The notes: generated by a model from the letters alone, not told the origin. A stretch of 64,000 bases of DNA from Blastococcus tunisiensis (GCF_900112815.1 NZ_FOND01000016.1:1-64000), one strand, 5' to 3'. Shown: positions 24,672 to 33,222, numbered from the stretch's first letter. Translations and numbers: made by a program.

Positions 24672-25562
24672 ATGAGCACCCCGCCGGTCGACGACGCCGA
24701 CGTCCCGCGGTACTGGCAGGCGCTGGGCCTGCCCGGCCTGGTGGACGTGCACGTGCACTTCCTGCCCGAGCGGGTGCAGGCCAAGGTGTGGGAGTACTTC
24801 GGCGCGGCAGGCACCCACTACGGCGCCGAGTGGCCGGTCACCTACGCCCTGCCCGACGAGGAGCGGCTGGCGATCCTGGACCGGCTGGGGGTGCGCGCCT
24901 TCCCGACGCTGCCCTATCCGCACAAGCCGGGGATGGCCGCCTGGCTCAACGAGTGGTCGGCCGGGTTCGCCGCGGCCCGCCCGCAGGTGCTGCAGTCGGC
25001 CACCTTCTACCCGGAGCCGGAGGCGGCCGGCTACGTGGCCGCGGCCCTCGACGGCGGCGCCCGGGTGTTCAAGGTGCACGTCCAGGTCGGCTCCTTCGAC
25101 CCCCGCGACCCGCTGCTGGACGACGTCTGGGCCCGGCTGGAGAAGACCGGCACGCCGGTCGTCATCCACTGCGGGTCCGGCCCGCTGGCCGGCGAGCACA
25201 CCGGCCCGGAGCCGGTGACCGGCCTGCTGGAGCGGTACCCGCGGCTGCAGCTGGTGATCGCCCACCTGGGCATGCCCGAGTACCGGGAGTTCCTCGACCT
25301 GGCCGTGCGCTACGAGCGGGTGCACCTGGACACCACCATGTTCGCCACCGACTTCACCGAGCGGTTGATGCCGTTCGACCGGGCCGACCTGCCCCGGCTG
25401 TCGGACCTGCGTGCCAAGGTCCTCCTCGGCAGCGACTTCCCCTCCATCCCGTACGCGTACGCCCACCAGCTGGAGGCGTTGCACCGGCTGGAGCTGGGGG
25501 AGGAGTGGCTGCGCGCCGTGCTCTGGGGCAACGGTGCCCGTCTGTTCGGACTGGAGGCCTGA
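24672..25562 (+). CDS. Amidohydrolase-family metal hydrolase
   Basis: 296 aa, amidohydrolase-2 type barrel: DVHVHFLPERV (~24-34) supplies two metal-binding histidines, VVIHCGSGP (~165) and VIAHLGMPEYREF (~197) the next ones, and LLGSDFPSIPYAYAH (~253) the aspartate. Relatives include decarboxylases (ACMSD type) and hydrolases, so both reactions are possible. It follows the oxidoreductase by 22 bp and shares a TGATG junction with the VOC gene. Confidence 0.85.
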   Translation: MSTPPVDDADVPRYWQALGLPGLVDVHVHFLPERVQAKVWEYFGAAGTHYGAEWPVTYALPDEERLAILDRLGVRAFPTLPYPHKPGMAAWLNEWSAGFAAARPQVLQSATFYPEPEAAGYVAAALDGGARVFKVHVQVGSFDPRDPLLDDVWARLEKTGTPVVIHCGSGPLAGEHTGPEPVTGLLERYPRLQLVIAHLGMPEYREFLDLAVRYERVHLDTTMFATDFTERLMPFDRADLPRLSDLRAKVLLGSDFPSIPYAYAHQLEALHRLELGEEWLRAVLWGNGARLFGLEA

Positions 25563-25939
25563 TGCCGATCGCCACGCTCGCCGCCACCGTGCTCGGCACC
25601 CCCGATCCGCGGGGGCTCGCCCGCTTCTACCAGCGGTTGCTCGGCTGGCCGCTGCGCGACGACACCGACGAGTGGGCCACCCTGCGGCCGGCCGACGGCG
25701 GCACCGGGTTGTCCTTCCAGCGGGAGCCGGAGCACGTGCCGCCGGTGTGGCCGCCCGAGCCGGGCGCCCAGCAGATGCAGCTGCACCTCGACCTGCTGGT
25801 CGAGGACCTGACGGCGGCCGGCGCCGTGGCGGAGGAGGCCGGCGCCGAGCACGTGGGCGGGCACGAGGACGCCGAGGAGATCGTCCGCGTCTACCGGGAC
25901 CCCGCCGGGCACCCGTTCTGCCTGTTCGTCCGCCGGTGA
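25562..25939 (+). CDS. VOC-superfamily (glyoxalase-like) protein
   Basis: 125 aa: LAATVLGTPDPRGLARFYQRLLGWPL and MQLHLDLLVEDL / VYRDPAGHPFCLFV are the two beta-alpha-beta-beta-beta modules of a vicinal-oxygen-chelate domain. Such proteins bind a metal and include glyoxalases, dioxygenases and resistance proteins. Activity cannot be assigned. Its ATG shares one base with the upstream stop. Confidence 0.85.
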   Translation: MPIATLAATVLGTPDPRGLARFYQRLLGWPLRDDTDEWATLRPADGGTGLSFQREPEHVPPVWPPEPGAQQMQLHLDLLVEDLTAAGAVAEEAGAEHVGGHEDAEEIVRVYRDPAGHPFCLFVRR

Positions 25940-25968
25940 AACCAGTGGCCCGGTCGCGCGCGGCTGCC

Positions 25969-25974
25969 TAGCCT
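25969..25974 (+). promoter_or_regulatory. -10 element of the first GNAT gene
   Basis: TAGCCT, 8 nt before GTG 25983, identical hexamer and spacing to the second GNAT gene. Confidence 0.5.
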
Positions 25975-25982
25975 CCGACGAC

Positions 25983-27013
25983 GTGGCCGACCTCCCCGCC
26001 CTGCCCGACGGGCTGACCGCCCGTCCCCTCGCCGCCGACGACGTGGCCGACGCCGCCGCCCTGCTGGCGGCCGCCGAGGAGCTCGACGACACCGGCGAGC
26101 ACTGGAACGCCGACGACCTGGCCGAATGGTGGGTCAACGACCTCGTCGACCTCCGGCGGGACAGCCTCGCCGTCCGGACGCCGTCCGGACGCCGGACGGC
26201 GCGCTCGCCGGCTGGGCCACGGTGATCGCGCTGCCCACGTTCCGCGACGCGTTCCGGATCACCCTGGAGGCGCGCGTCCACCCGGCCTGGCGCGGCCGCG
26301 GGGTCGGCCGGGCCCTGCTGGGCTGGCAGCTGGCGCGCGGCCGGGAGGTGCACGCCGAGCGGCACCCGGGCTCCCCGGCCGTGCTCGAGGTGGGGGTCCA
26401 CACCTCGATGGCCTCCCTGGCGGGGCTCGTGCGCCGGGCCGGGCTGGCCGAGGAGCGCTGGTACTTCGTCATGGAACGCCCGCTGGACGAGCTGCCGGTG
26501 GTTCCGGCGGTCGAGGGGGTGGAGCTCGTCTCCTTCGGCTGGGACCGCGACGACGAGCTCCGGCGCGCGCACAACTCCGCGTTCACCGAGCACCACGGGT
26601 CCGCCGAGCGGGACGAGGTCACCTGGCGGACGCTCTACACCGGCCAGCGCGCCTTCCGCCCCGAGCTCTCCACGCTCGCCGTGGCCGACGGTGCCGTCGT
26701 CGCCTACTGCCTGGGCTACGAGCTCGAGGCCGACACCGCGGCGAACGGGTACGCGGCGGTGGACCTCGGCCAGATCGGCGTGCTGCCGTCGGCCCGCGGA
26801 CGCGGCCTCGCGAAGGCCACCATCACCGCGGTGCTGCGGGCGGCCGCGCAGCGCGGGTTCGGCCGGGCGACGCTCCAGGTGGACAGCGCGAACGTCACCG
26901 GCGCCCTGGCGCTCTACGAGGGGCTGGGCTTCACCCGGCGGCGGACGCAGGTGTCCTGGACCCGGCCGCTCCCGGCGGCGCCCGGCGTGCCCGCGGGGAC
27001 GGCCGCACGGTAG
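25983..27013 (+). pseudogene. Double-GNAT acetyltransferase, frameshifted by an 11-bp duplication
   Basis: Two reading frames together encode one double-GNAT protein homologous to the gene immediately downstream. Frame 1 (25983-26225) covers the N-terminus up to VNDLVDLRRDSLAVRTP. The other frame continues from PDGALAGWATVIALPTFRDAF through both GNAT domains (ARVHPAWRGRGVGRALLGW; LGQIGVLPSARGRGLAKATI) to 27013. The break coincides with CCGTCCGGACG repeated in tandem (26170-26191). Removing one copy gives a continuous 339-codon frame, aligned with the paralogue throughout. Either a recent inactivation, a slippage-prone site or an assembly error; the rest of the gene shows no decay. Confidence 0.88.
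26170..26191. repeat. 11-bp tandem duplication causing the frameshift
   Basis: CCGTCCGGACG occurs twice without spacer at 26170-26180 and 26181-26191. The third partial copy (CCGGACG) follows, giving a slippage-prone array. Confidence 0.9.
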
Positions 27014-27021
27014 GAGCCCCG

Positions 27022-27027
27022 TAGCCT
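27022..27027 (+). promoter_or_regulatory. -10 element of the second GNAT gene
   Basis: TAGCCT, 8 nt before GTG 27036. The promoter is duplicated along with the gene. Confidence 0.5.
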
Positions 27028-27035
27028 GGGCCCCT

Positions 27036-28037
27036 GTGTCCACGTCCCGCATCCCCCTCCCCGACGGCCTGACCGTCCGACCGCTCCGCGCCGACGACGC
27101 CCCGGCGGTCGCCGCGCTGCTGGCCGCGGCCGAGCCCGTGGACCACACCGGTGACCATCCCGACGCCGCCGACCTGACCGAGCTGTGGGTCAACGAGCTG
27201 GTCGACCTCGAGCACGACGGCCGCCTGGTGCAGGACCGGGACGGCACCGTGGTCGGCTACGCCACGACGATCGCCCCGCCGACGTTCCGCGACGCCTACG
27301 GGGTCCACCTGCAGGGCCGGGTGCACCCGGACCGGCGCGGCCAGGGCATCGGCCGGGCGCTGCTGGCCTGGCAGCTCGACCGGGGCGCCGAGCTGCACGC
27401 GACCCGCCACCCCGAGGCGCCGGCCCGGCTCACCGCGACCGTCTACACCAGCCAGACGTCCGTGGAGGCGCTGCTGCGCCGGGCCGGGCTGGAGCAGCTG
27501 CGCTGGTTCTTCCACATGGAGCGCCCGCTCACCGACCTGCCCGACCGCCGGGTGGTCGAGGGCGTCCACCTGGTGCCCCTCACCCCGGACCGGGACGAGG
27601 ACGTCCGGCACGCGCACAACGCGGCGTTCACCGAGCACTACGGGTCCAGCGAGCGCGACGCCGTCTCCTGGCAGGTCATGTTCACCGGCATGCGCGCCTT
27701 CCGGCCCGACCTGTCGGTGCTGGCCGTCCTCGACGGCGAGGTCGTCGGCTACGCGCTGGCCTACGTGCACGAGTCGGCCGCGAGGGCGACCGGGAGCCGG
27801 CAGTCCTACTTCGGGCAGATCGGCGTGGTGCCGCAGGCCCGGGGGCGGGGGCTGTCGAAGGCGATCATCATCGAGGCGCTGCACGTGGCCGCGGCCAACG
27901 ACTGCCGGACGGCCGGCCTGGAGGTCGACAGCGAGAACTCCGCGGGTGCGCTCGGCCTCTACGAGAGCCTCGGGTTCGCGACCGCGCACACCCAGGTCTC
28001 GTGGTCCCGTCGGCTGCCCCCGCGAGCGGCTGACTAA
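27036..28037 (+). CDS. Double-GNAT N-acetyltransferase
   Basis: 333 aa with two GNAT domains. Acetyl-CoA binding loops are visible as GRVHPDRRGQGIGRALLAW (~105) and QIGVVPQARGRGLSKAIIIEAL (~267). A double-GNAT layout of this length is shared with mycothiol synthase (MshD) and other actinobacterial acetyltransferases; I see nothing that ties it to mycothiol in particular. It is an intact tandem paralogue of the frameshifted upstream gene, so it may cover the lost function. GTG 27036 is set by the leaderless promoter. Confidence 0.85.
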   Translation: MSTSRIPLPDGLTVRPLRADDAPAVAALLAAAEPVDHTGDHPDAADLTELWVNELVDLEHDGRLVQDRDGTVVGYATTIAPPTFRDAYGVHLQGRVHPDRRGQGIGRALLAWQLDRGAELHATRHPEAPARLTATVYTSQTSVEALLRRAGLEQLRWFFHMERPLTDLPDRRVVEGVHLVPLTPDRDEDVRHAHNAAFTEHYGSSERDAVSWQVMFTGMRAFRPDLSVLAVLDGEVVGYALAYVHESAARATGSRQSYFGQIGVVPQARGRGLSKAIIIEALHVAAANDCRTAGLEVDSENSAGALGLYESLGFATAHTQVSWSRRLPPRAAD

Positions 28038-28040
28038 GGT
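28035..28040 (+). promoter_or_regulatory. -10 element of the SCO6745-like gene
   Basis: TAAGGT, 7 nt before ATG 28048; overlaps the stop codon (TAA) of the upstream GNAT gene. Confidence 0.5.
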
Positions 28041-28047
28041 CCGGCGC

Positions 28048-28914
28048 ATGGTCAGCGCCGATCACTTCGACCCCGCCCTCGTCGGCCGCGCCCACCGCGC
28101 GATCGACCCGCTGCACTCGCAGCTGTACTTCGCCCCGGAGCACGACGAGCACTTCGGCGCCGTCGGGCTGAAGCCAGGGCGGATGTCCTACTTCGCGGGG
28201 CGCTCGGCGCCGATGGGGGCGGTGGGGGCGGGGGTCGTGACGGCCACCTTCTACAACTTCTCGCCGTCCCTGGTCGCGCACATGATCCCGCGCGCCTGGA
28301 CGCTCGCCGCGCCGGAACAGGTGCTGGCCGCCCGCCTGGAGGCCGCCCGCGCCTCCCTCACCCGGCTGCTCGGCGAGCAGGCCGCGGAGTCGGCGGAGGT
28401 GGCCGAGCTCGGCGGGCTGCTCCGCGAGGCGTGCGCGGGCCTGACCGCCGAGGGCCGCCCGCTCTACGCCGGGCACGCCGACCTGCCCTGGCCGGAGGAG
28501 CCGCTGCTCGCGCTGTGGCACGGCGCGACCCTGCTCCGGGAGCACCGCGGCGACGGGCACGTGGCGGTCCTGGTGCACGCCGGGCTGACCGGCCTGGAGG
28601 CGCTGATCACCCACTGCGCCACCGGGCGCGGCTTCACCGAGCCCGCCGCCAAGGCCACCCGTGGGTGGCGCAACGAGGAGTGGGCGGCCGCCCGCGCCGC
28701 GCTCGCCCACCGGGGGCTCCTGGACGACGCAGGCCTCACCGAGGACGGCGAGGAGCTGCGCCGGCACATCGAGGTGCAGACCGACGCGCTGGCCGCCGAC
28801 CCGTGGCTGTCCCTCGGGGCGGAGAAGACCGCACGGGTGGTCGAGCTCGGCAAGGGCCTGTCCCGCCGGGTGGCCGAGGCGGGGGCCTTCGGGCAGGGCA
28901 TCTTCGGCCGCTGA
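28048..28914 (+). CDS. SCO6745-family protein
   Basis: 288 aa. The order YFAPEHDEHFGAVGLKPGRMSYFAGRSAPMG, AGVVTATFYNFSP, IPRAWTLAAPEQVLAARLEAA and LLREHRGDGHVAVLVHAGLTGLEALITHCATG is typical of this actinobacterial family, annotated only as SCO6745-like. The C-terminal half looks like a winged-helix with a helical tail (WRNEEWAAARAALAHRGLLDD). Function is not known; a regulatory or binding role has been suggested for the fold, not shown. Confidence 0.8.
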   Translation: MVSADHFDPALVGRAHRAIDPLHSQLYFAPEHDEHFGAVGLKPGRMSYFAGRSAPMGAVGAGVVTATFYNFSPSLVAHMIPRAWTLAAPEQVLAARLEAARASLTRLLGEQAAESAEVAELGGLLREACAGLTAEGRPLYAGHADLPWPEEPLLALWHGATLLREHRGDGHVAVLVHAGLTGLEALITHCATGRGFTEPAAKATRGWRNEEWAAARAALAHRGLLDDAGLTEDGEELRRHIEVQTDALAADPWLSLGAEKTARVVELGKGLSRRVAEAGAFGQGIFGR

Positions 28915-29040
28915 CCGTCCGCCGGCACGCACGTCCCGGGCCGGTCGCGTCACCGATCGGGCATCCGCGCGTTCTCCATGTCGCCGAGCGGCGGCAGGAC
29001 TCCTACGGTCATGCCGGGCGCTCGCCCCGAGGGAGGCGTC

Positions 29041-30666
29041 ATGACCGCGACCGAGCGGGAGCAGGGCAGGGTCCAGGGCCGGCGGACGGACGTGGACGCC
29101 GCGTTCCAGGGCAGCGCCACCTACCGCAGTCTGGGCGAGCAGGAGCTCAGCCCGGCCGAGGAGAAGTTCGAGAAGGGCCGCCGCACCGTCGGGCTGTTCC
29201 TGGCCCCGGTGGTGACGATCATCTTCGCGCTGGTGCCGATCGACCTGCCGCGTGACCAGCACCTGCTCGCCGCCGTCCTGCTCGGCGTCATCGTCCTGTG
29301 GATCACCGAGCCGGTGCCGATCCCGATCGGCGGCCTGATCGGCGTCGGGGCCATCGTCGTCCTCGGCGTGGTGCCGGCCGACGACGCGCTGGCGCCGTTC
29401 GGCTCGACGACGGTGTTCACCTTCATCGGGGCGTTCATCCTCGCCGCGGCCATGCTCAAGCACGGGGTGGCCCGGCGCTTCGCGATGTTCATCCTGTCGC
29501 TGAAATGGGTCGGCGCCTCGACGGCCCGGGTCATCATCGCCTTCGGGTTCATCACCGCGGTGCTGTCGGCGTTCGTGTCCAACACCGCCACCGTCGCCAT
29601 GCTGCTGCCCACGGCGATCGGCATCCTCTCCGTCATCGCCAAGCTCCTCCAGGACAAGGAGCTGGTGCAGCCGGACTTCGACCCGCTGCGGCTGCGGGTC
29701 GGCGTCGCGCTGATGCTGATGCTCGCCTACGGCGCCGGCGTCGGCGGCCTGCTCACCCCGGTCGGCAGCCCGCCCAACCTGATCGGCCGCGGGCTGATCG
29801 AGGAGGCGACCGGCGAGCGGATCGGCTTCCTCGACTGGATGCTCATGGCGCTGCCGATCTGCGCGCTGATGTTCGTCGCACTGACCGTCGTCCTGCTGCT
29901 GCTCAACAAGCCGGAGATCAAGCGGATCGAGGGCGTGCACGAGTACGTGCAGCAGGAGCGGGCCGAGCTCGGCCCCTTCTCCGGCGCCGAGCGCAACACG
30001 CTCATCGCCTTCGGCGTCACCGTGGCGCTGTGGATCTTCCCCGGCGTCATCGCCCTGACCGCCGGCACCGAGTCCGACCTGTACACGACCATCAGCGACC
30101 GGCTCGACGAGGGCATCGTCGCCGTCCTCGGCGCCTCGCTGCTGTTCCTGCTGCCGACCGAGTGGAAATCGCGGGAGTTCACGCTCAACTGGAGCGACGC
30201 GGCGAGGATCGACTGGGGCACCATCCTGCTCTTCGGCACCGGCATCATCTTCGGGTCGCTGCTGGCCAGCACCGGCCTGGCCGAGACGATCGGCCAGGCC
30301 TCGGCGGACGGGCTCGGCCTGACCAGCACCCTCGCGATCACGGTCTTCGCGGTGATCCTGGCGATCATCATCAGCGAGACGACGTCGAACACCGCGTCGG
30401 CCGCCGTCGTGGTGCCGATCATCATCCCGGTGGCGGTGGCCGCGGGCATCAACCCGTTCGTCCCGGCGCTCGCGGCCACGTTCGCCGCTTCGTTCGGGTT
30501 CATGCTGCCGGTGTCCACGCCCCAGAACGCGATCGTCTACGGGTCCGGCGTCGTGCCGATCACGAAGATGATCAGGTCCGGGATCTCCTTCGACGTCCTC
30601 GGGGCCCTGCTGATCGTGCTGCTCCTGCCGGTGCTGGTCGACCTGGTGCTCGGCTCCGTCGGCTGA
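29041..30666 (+). CDS. DASS-family anion:sodium symporter
   Basis: 541 aa, about 11-12 membrane helices. Both SNT motifs of the divalent anion/sodium symporter family are present: VSNTATVAMLLP and ETTSNTASAAVVVPI, each followed later by a proline-rich re-entrant loop (PVGSPPNLIGRG; PVSTPQNAIVYGSG). Expected cargo is a dicarboxylate or sulfate; this cannot be separated here. ATG 29041 has GAGGGAGG upstream. A soluble, charged N-terminal ~60 residues precedes the first helix. Confidence 0.9.
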   Translation: MTATEREQGRVQGRRTDVDAAFQGSATYRSLGEQELSPAEEKFEKGRRTVGLFLAPVVTIIFALVPIDLPRDQHLLAAVLLGVIVLWITEPVPIPIGGLIGVGAIVVLGVVPADDALAPFGSTTVFTFIGAFILAAAMLKHGVARRFAMFILSLKWVGASTARVIIAFGFITAVLSAFVSNTATVAMLLPTAIGILSVIAKLLQDKELVQPDFDPLRLRVGVALMLMLAYGAGVGGLLTPVGSPPNLIGRGLIEEATGERIGFLDWMLMALPICALMFVALTVVLLLLNKPEIKRIEGVHEYVQQERAELGPFSGAERNTLIAFGVTVALWIFPGVIALTAGTESDLYTTISDRLDEGIVAVLGASLLFLLPTEWKSREFTLNWSDAARIDWGTILLFGTGIIFGSLLASTGLAETIGQASADGLGLTSTLAITVFAVILAIIISETTSNTASAAVVVPIIIPVAVAAGINPFVPALAATFAASFGFMLPVSTPQNAIVYGSGVVPITKMIRSGISFDVLGALLIVLLLPVLVDLVLGSVG

Positions 30667-30776
30667 TCTCCTGGGGGCCGGTCTCACCCGTGCGGGCGAC
30701 GCCGCTGGACAGCGCGTGGGACCATGGACGACGGCCAGCCGCAGGAGCGAGCCCGGACCGGAAGGGAGTCGAGCGC

Positions 30777-30827
30777 GTGCGCAGCGAACCTCCCAGTCCC
30801 GGTCATCCCGAGGTCCTCCCCGCCTGA
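30777..30827 (+). CDS. Proline-rich 16-aa leader peptide upstream of corA
   Basis: GTG 30777 with AGGGAG 8 nt upstream opens a 16-codon frame (VRSEPPSPGHPEVLPA) with five prolines, ending TGA at 30825. A strong hairpin starts 7 nt later and the CorA gene follows. Proline-rich leaders control Mg2+ transporter genes in enterobacteria (mgtL, corL). The same logic here is inference. Confidence 0.4.
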   Translation: MRSEPPSPGHPEVLPA

Positions 30828-30833
30828 GAAACA

Positions 30834-30882
30834 CCCCCTGCCCCCCGCCACTCGCACGCTCGCGGCGGGACCCTGCAGGGGG
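30834..30882 (+). promoter_or_regulatory. Hairpin in the corA leader (copy A of an intergenic hairpin)
   Basis: CCCCCTGC (30834-30841) pairs with GCAGGGGG (30875-30882), with a further CCCGCC/GGCGGG stem inside. Its layout is repeated at 57057-57109. It may act as an attenuator or terminator before corA. Confidence 0.55.
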
Positions 30883-30937
30883 CCGGCGCGAGGACCTCCC
30901 GGTGTCCCTCGTCGTCCCTGCCCTCCGGGAGCCCCTC

Positions 30938-32068
30938 ATGACCGAGCGCCGTCTCGCGCCGCTGAGCGCCCTGACCACCCTGACCCGCCGTCCGCACCGG
31001 CCGGACCCGCGGGTCGCCGCCGCGCCGGCAACGGCGCCGGAGCCCCGGTCGCGCGTCGTGGACAACGCCGTCTACTCCGAGGGCCGGCGGGTCGCGACGC
31101 CGGAGACGGCCGCGGAGAGCCTCGAGGAGCTGGCCGCGGGGGAGGACCGGCTCGCCTGGCTGGGCCTCTACCGCCCGGAGCCCGGGGATCTCGGCGAGCT
31201 CGCCGAGCTCTACGACCTGCCCGAGCTGGCGGTCGAGGACGCGATCAAGGCCCACCAGCGGCCGAAGTTCGAGCGCTACGGGACCACGCTGTTCGTCGTC
31301 CTCAAGGCCGCCCGGTACCTGGACGCCACCGAGGAGGTGGAGTTCGGGGAGCTGCACCTGTTCCTGGGCGCCGACTTCGCCATCACCGTGCGGCACAGCG
31401 AGTCCCCGGACCTGTCGCGGGTCCGCCGCCGGCTGGAGAGCGAGCCGGCGCTGCTGGCCAAGGGCAGCGAGGCGGTGCTCTACGCGACGCTGGACGCCGT
31501 CGTCGACGGGTACCGGCCGGTGGTCGACGGGCTGGCCACCGACATCGACGAGATCGAGACCCAGGTGTTCGGGGGCGATCCCGGCGTCTCCCGGCGGATC
31601 TACGAGCTGTCCCAGGAGGTGCTCGAGTTCCAGCGCGCCGCCGCGCCGCTGACCGGCATCCTCGTGGCCATCACCGCCGGTTTCGACAAGTACGGCGTCG
31701 ACGAGGAGCTGCGCAGCTACCTGCGCGATGTCGCCGACCACGTCAGCCAGGTCACCGAGCGGGTGGAGGCCTTCCGGCTGCAGCTGCGCGACATCCTGAC
31801 CGTGAACGCGACGCTGGTCGCGCAGCGGCAGAACGAGGAGATCCGCGAGCTCACCGAGACCAGCATCGCGCAGGGCGAGGAGGTCAAGAAGATCTCGGCG
31901 TGGGCGGCCATCCTGTTCGCGCCCAGTCTGGTGGGCGGGGTGTACGGGATGAACTTCGACACCATGCCCGAGCTGGACTGGTACTTCGGCTACCCGTTCG
32001 CGCTGCTGCTCATGGTGGGGGTCAGCGTCACGCTCTACCTGGTGTTCAAGCGGCGCGACTGGATCTGA
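30938..32068 (+). CDS. corA: CorA-type magnesium transporter
   Basis: 376 aa. Long N-terminal cytoplasmic alpha/beta domain (~50-220) and helical stalk, then two C-terminal membrane helices with the gating motif YGMN at 336-339 (GMN 337-339) and the periplasmic loop FDTMPELDW. It ends KRRDWI, typical for CorA. Forms a pentameric Mg2+ (or Co2+/Ni2+) channel. ATG 30938 is chosen because the conserved part begins downstream. An unusually Ala/Arg-rich N-terminal 40 residues precede the domain. Confidence 0.92.
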   Translation: MTERRLAPLSALTTLTRRPHRPDPRVAAAPATAPEPRSRVVDNAVYSEGRRVATPETAAESLEELAAGEDRLAWLGLYRPEPGDLGELAELYDLPELAVEDAIKAHQRPKFERYGTTLFVVLKAARYLDATEEVEFGELHLFLGADFAITVRHSESPDLSRVRRRLESEPALLAKGSEAVLYATLDAVVDGYRPVVDGLATDIDEIETQVFGGDPGVSRRIYELSQEVLEFQRAAAPLTGILVAITAGFDKYGVDEELRSYLRDVADHVSQVTERVEAFRLQLRDILTVNATLVAQRQNEEIRELTETSIAQGEEVKKISAWAAILFAPSLVGGVYGMNFDTMPELDWYFGYPFALLLMVGVSVTLYLVFKRRDWI

Positions 32069-32083
32069 CCGAGGGCCCCTGTC

Positions 32084-32140
32084 GATCATCGCCGGGTGGC
32101 TGCTCCCCCCGGCGTGTCGGGCAGCCACGCGGCGATGATC
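32084..32140. terminator. 20-bp hairpin after corA
   Basis: The 20-nt arm at 32084-32103 (starting GATCATCGCCG) pairs with 32121-32140 with a single mismatch around a 17-nt loop, 15 nt after the corA stop. Confidence 0.7.
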
Positions 32141-32218
32141 AACCGGCTGGGGTGACGTGGGGGCGTCGGCGGAACACGCGGGCGCCGGGAGCCGTTAGGC
32201 TGTGCGTACAACTACACA

Positions 32219-32594
32219 GGGGGTGAATGGTCTCGACTTCGGTCGGGTGACCAGGGGAAGCGAGCCGAGGAAGGCAACGATGAGCTCGTTAACCATCCGT
32301 TGCAAACCACACAAGCGCCGATTCCAATCAGCGCGACTTCGCTCTCGCTGCCTGATAGCAGCTAGACGAGTCTGTCAGCCCGGGTTCGTCATCGGCCCGG
32401 ATCCTGGCATCAGCTAGATGACTCACCGCACGTGCCGGTCGCGGGCGCGTGCGGGACACCGAACAGCGACTGGGCCCGTCACGTCGACTTGTCTGCATGA
32501 TCGACGGGGTCGAGCAGAGGCAACGCAGACTGCGCTCGGAGAAGCCCTGGTGATGCGTCGAAGGACGCGGGTTCGATTCCCGCCACCTCCACCA
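32219..32594 (+). ncRNA. ssrA: Transfer-messenger RNA (tmRNA, 10Sa RNA)
   Basis: About 376 nt. The 5' end GGGGGUG pairs with CACCUCC before the 3' ACCA, forming the tRNA-like acceptor stem; the T-arm CGGGTTCGATTCCCG is complete and CCA is encoded. The tag reading frame resumes at GCA 32302 and encodes ANHTSADSNQRDFALAA, ending TGA-TAG at 32353-32358. The ending ALAA is the ClpXP degron. tmRNA with SmpB rescues ribosomes stalled on broken mRNA. No pre-tRNA split or circular permutation is seen. Exact 5' end is inferred from the stem. Confidence 0.95.
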
Positions 32595-32607
32595 CCCCTG
32601 TTCCACC

Positions 32608-32642
32608 ACGGAGGGCCCGGTCTGATGACCGGGCCCTTCCGT
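32608..32642 (+). terminator. Terminator of ssrA
   Basis: GGGCCCGGTC (32613-32622) and GACCGGGCCC (32627-32636) pair perfectly around TGAT, with outer ACGGA/TCCGT extending the stem. It begins 14 nt after the tmRNA 3' end. Confidence 0.85.
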
Positions 32643-32778
32643 GCGTCTGCGCCGCGTCGCGGACGCGGGGTCCTTCGCGTTCCTCCGCTCGAGTGGAGCC
32701 CCCGGCTACGGTCTGCGTCGTGCCCGTCAGCCCTCCGGCCGGGTCACCCGTCGGAGGACCGCGAACGAGGAGCTGTCG

Positions 32779-33222
32779 ATGCCCGACCGGACCGAGCACG
32801 AGGTCGCCGAGGAGTCGGTGGCCCGCTTCCTGTCCGGCGACGCCGCGGCCCGGGCGCTCGGCATCACGGTGAGCCGCGTGGCACCCGGGGCGGTGACCGC
32901 GCACATGACCATCGGCCCGGAGATGCTCAACGGCCACGGCACCGCGCACGGCGCGGCACTGTTCGCGGTGGCCGACATCGCCTTCGCCATGGCCTGCAAT
33001 TCGCACGGCCGCCCCGCCGTCGGACGCTCCTGCAGCATCGAGTACCTGGCGCCGGCCTCACTGGGGGAAGCGGTCACCGCGACCGCGGTCGAGCGCTCCG
33101 TCGTCGGCCGGGGCGGCATCTACGACGTCGCCGTCACCCGGGATGCCGACGGGAGGCTGCTCGCCGAGCTGCGCGGGCACAGCCGGGAGCTGGGCGCTGC
33201 TCCCGGCCCCGGGCCCGGCTGA
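32779..33222 (+). CDS. paaI: PaaI-type hotdog thioesterase
   Basis: 147 aa hotdog fold. MLNGHGTAHGAALFAVADIAFAMACNSHG is the PaaI signature with its catalytic Asp/Asn region, followed by GRSCSIEYLAPASLGEAV. PaaI hydrolyses ring-hydroxylated phenylacetyl-CoA, freeing CoA from dead-end intermediates. No other paa gene is in the window, so substrate is inferred from sequence only. GAGGAG lies 6 nt before ATG 32779. The 3' end overlaps the convergent Usp gene by 165 bp. Confidence 0.85.
   Translation: MPDRTEHEVAEESVARFLSGDAAARALGITVSRVAPGAVTAHMTIGPEMLNGHGTAHGAALFAVADIAFAMACNSHGRPAVGRSCSIEYLAPASLGEAVTATAVERSVVGRGGIYDVAVTRDADGRLLAELRGHSRELGAAPGPGPG

Noticed and set aside
32560-32594. Isolated tRNA-like T-arm and CCA end
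   Set aside because: It is the 3' part of the tmRNA, not a separate tRNA gene; no other tRNA was recognised.
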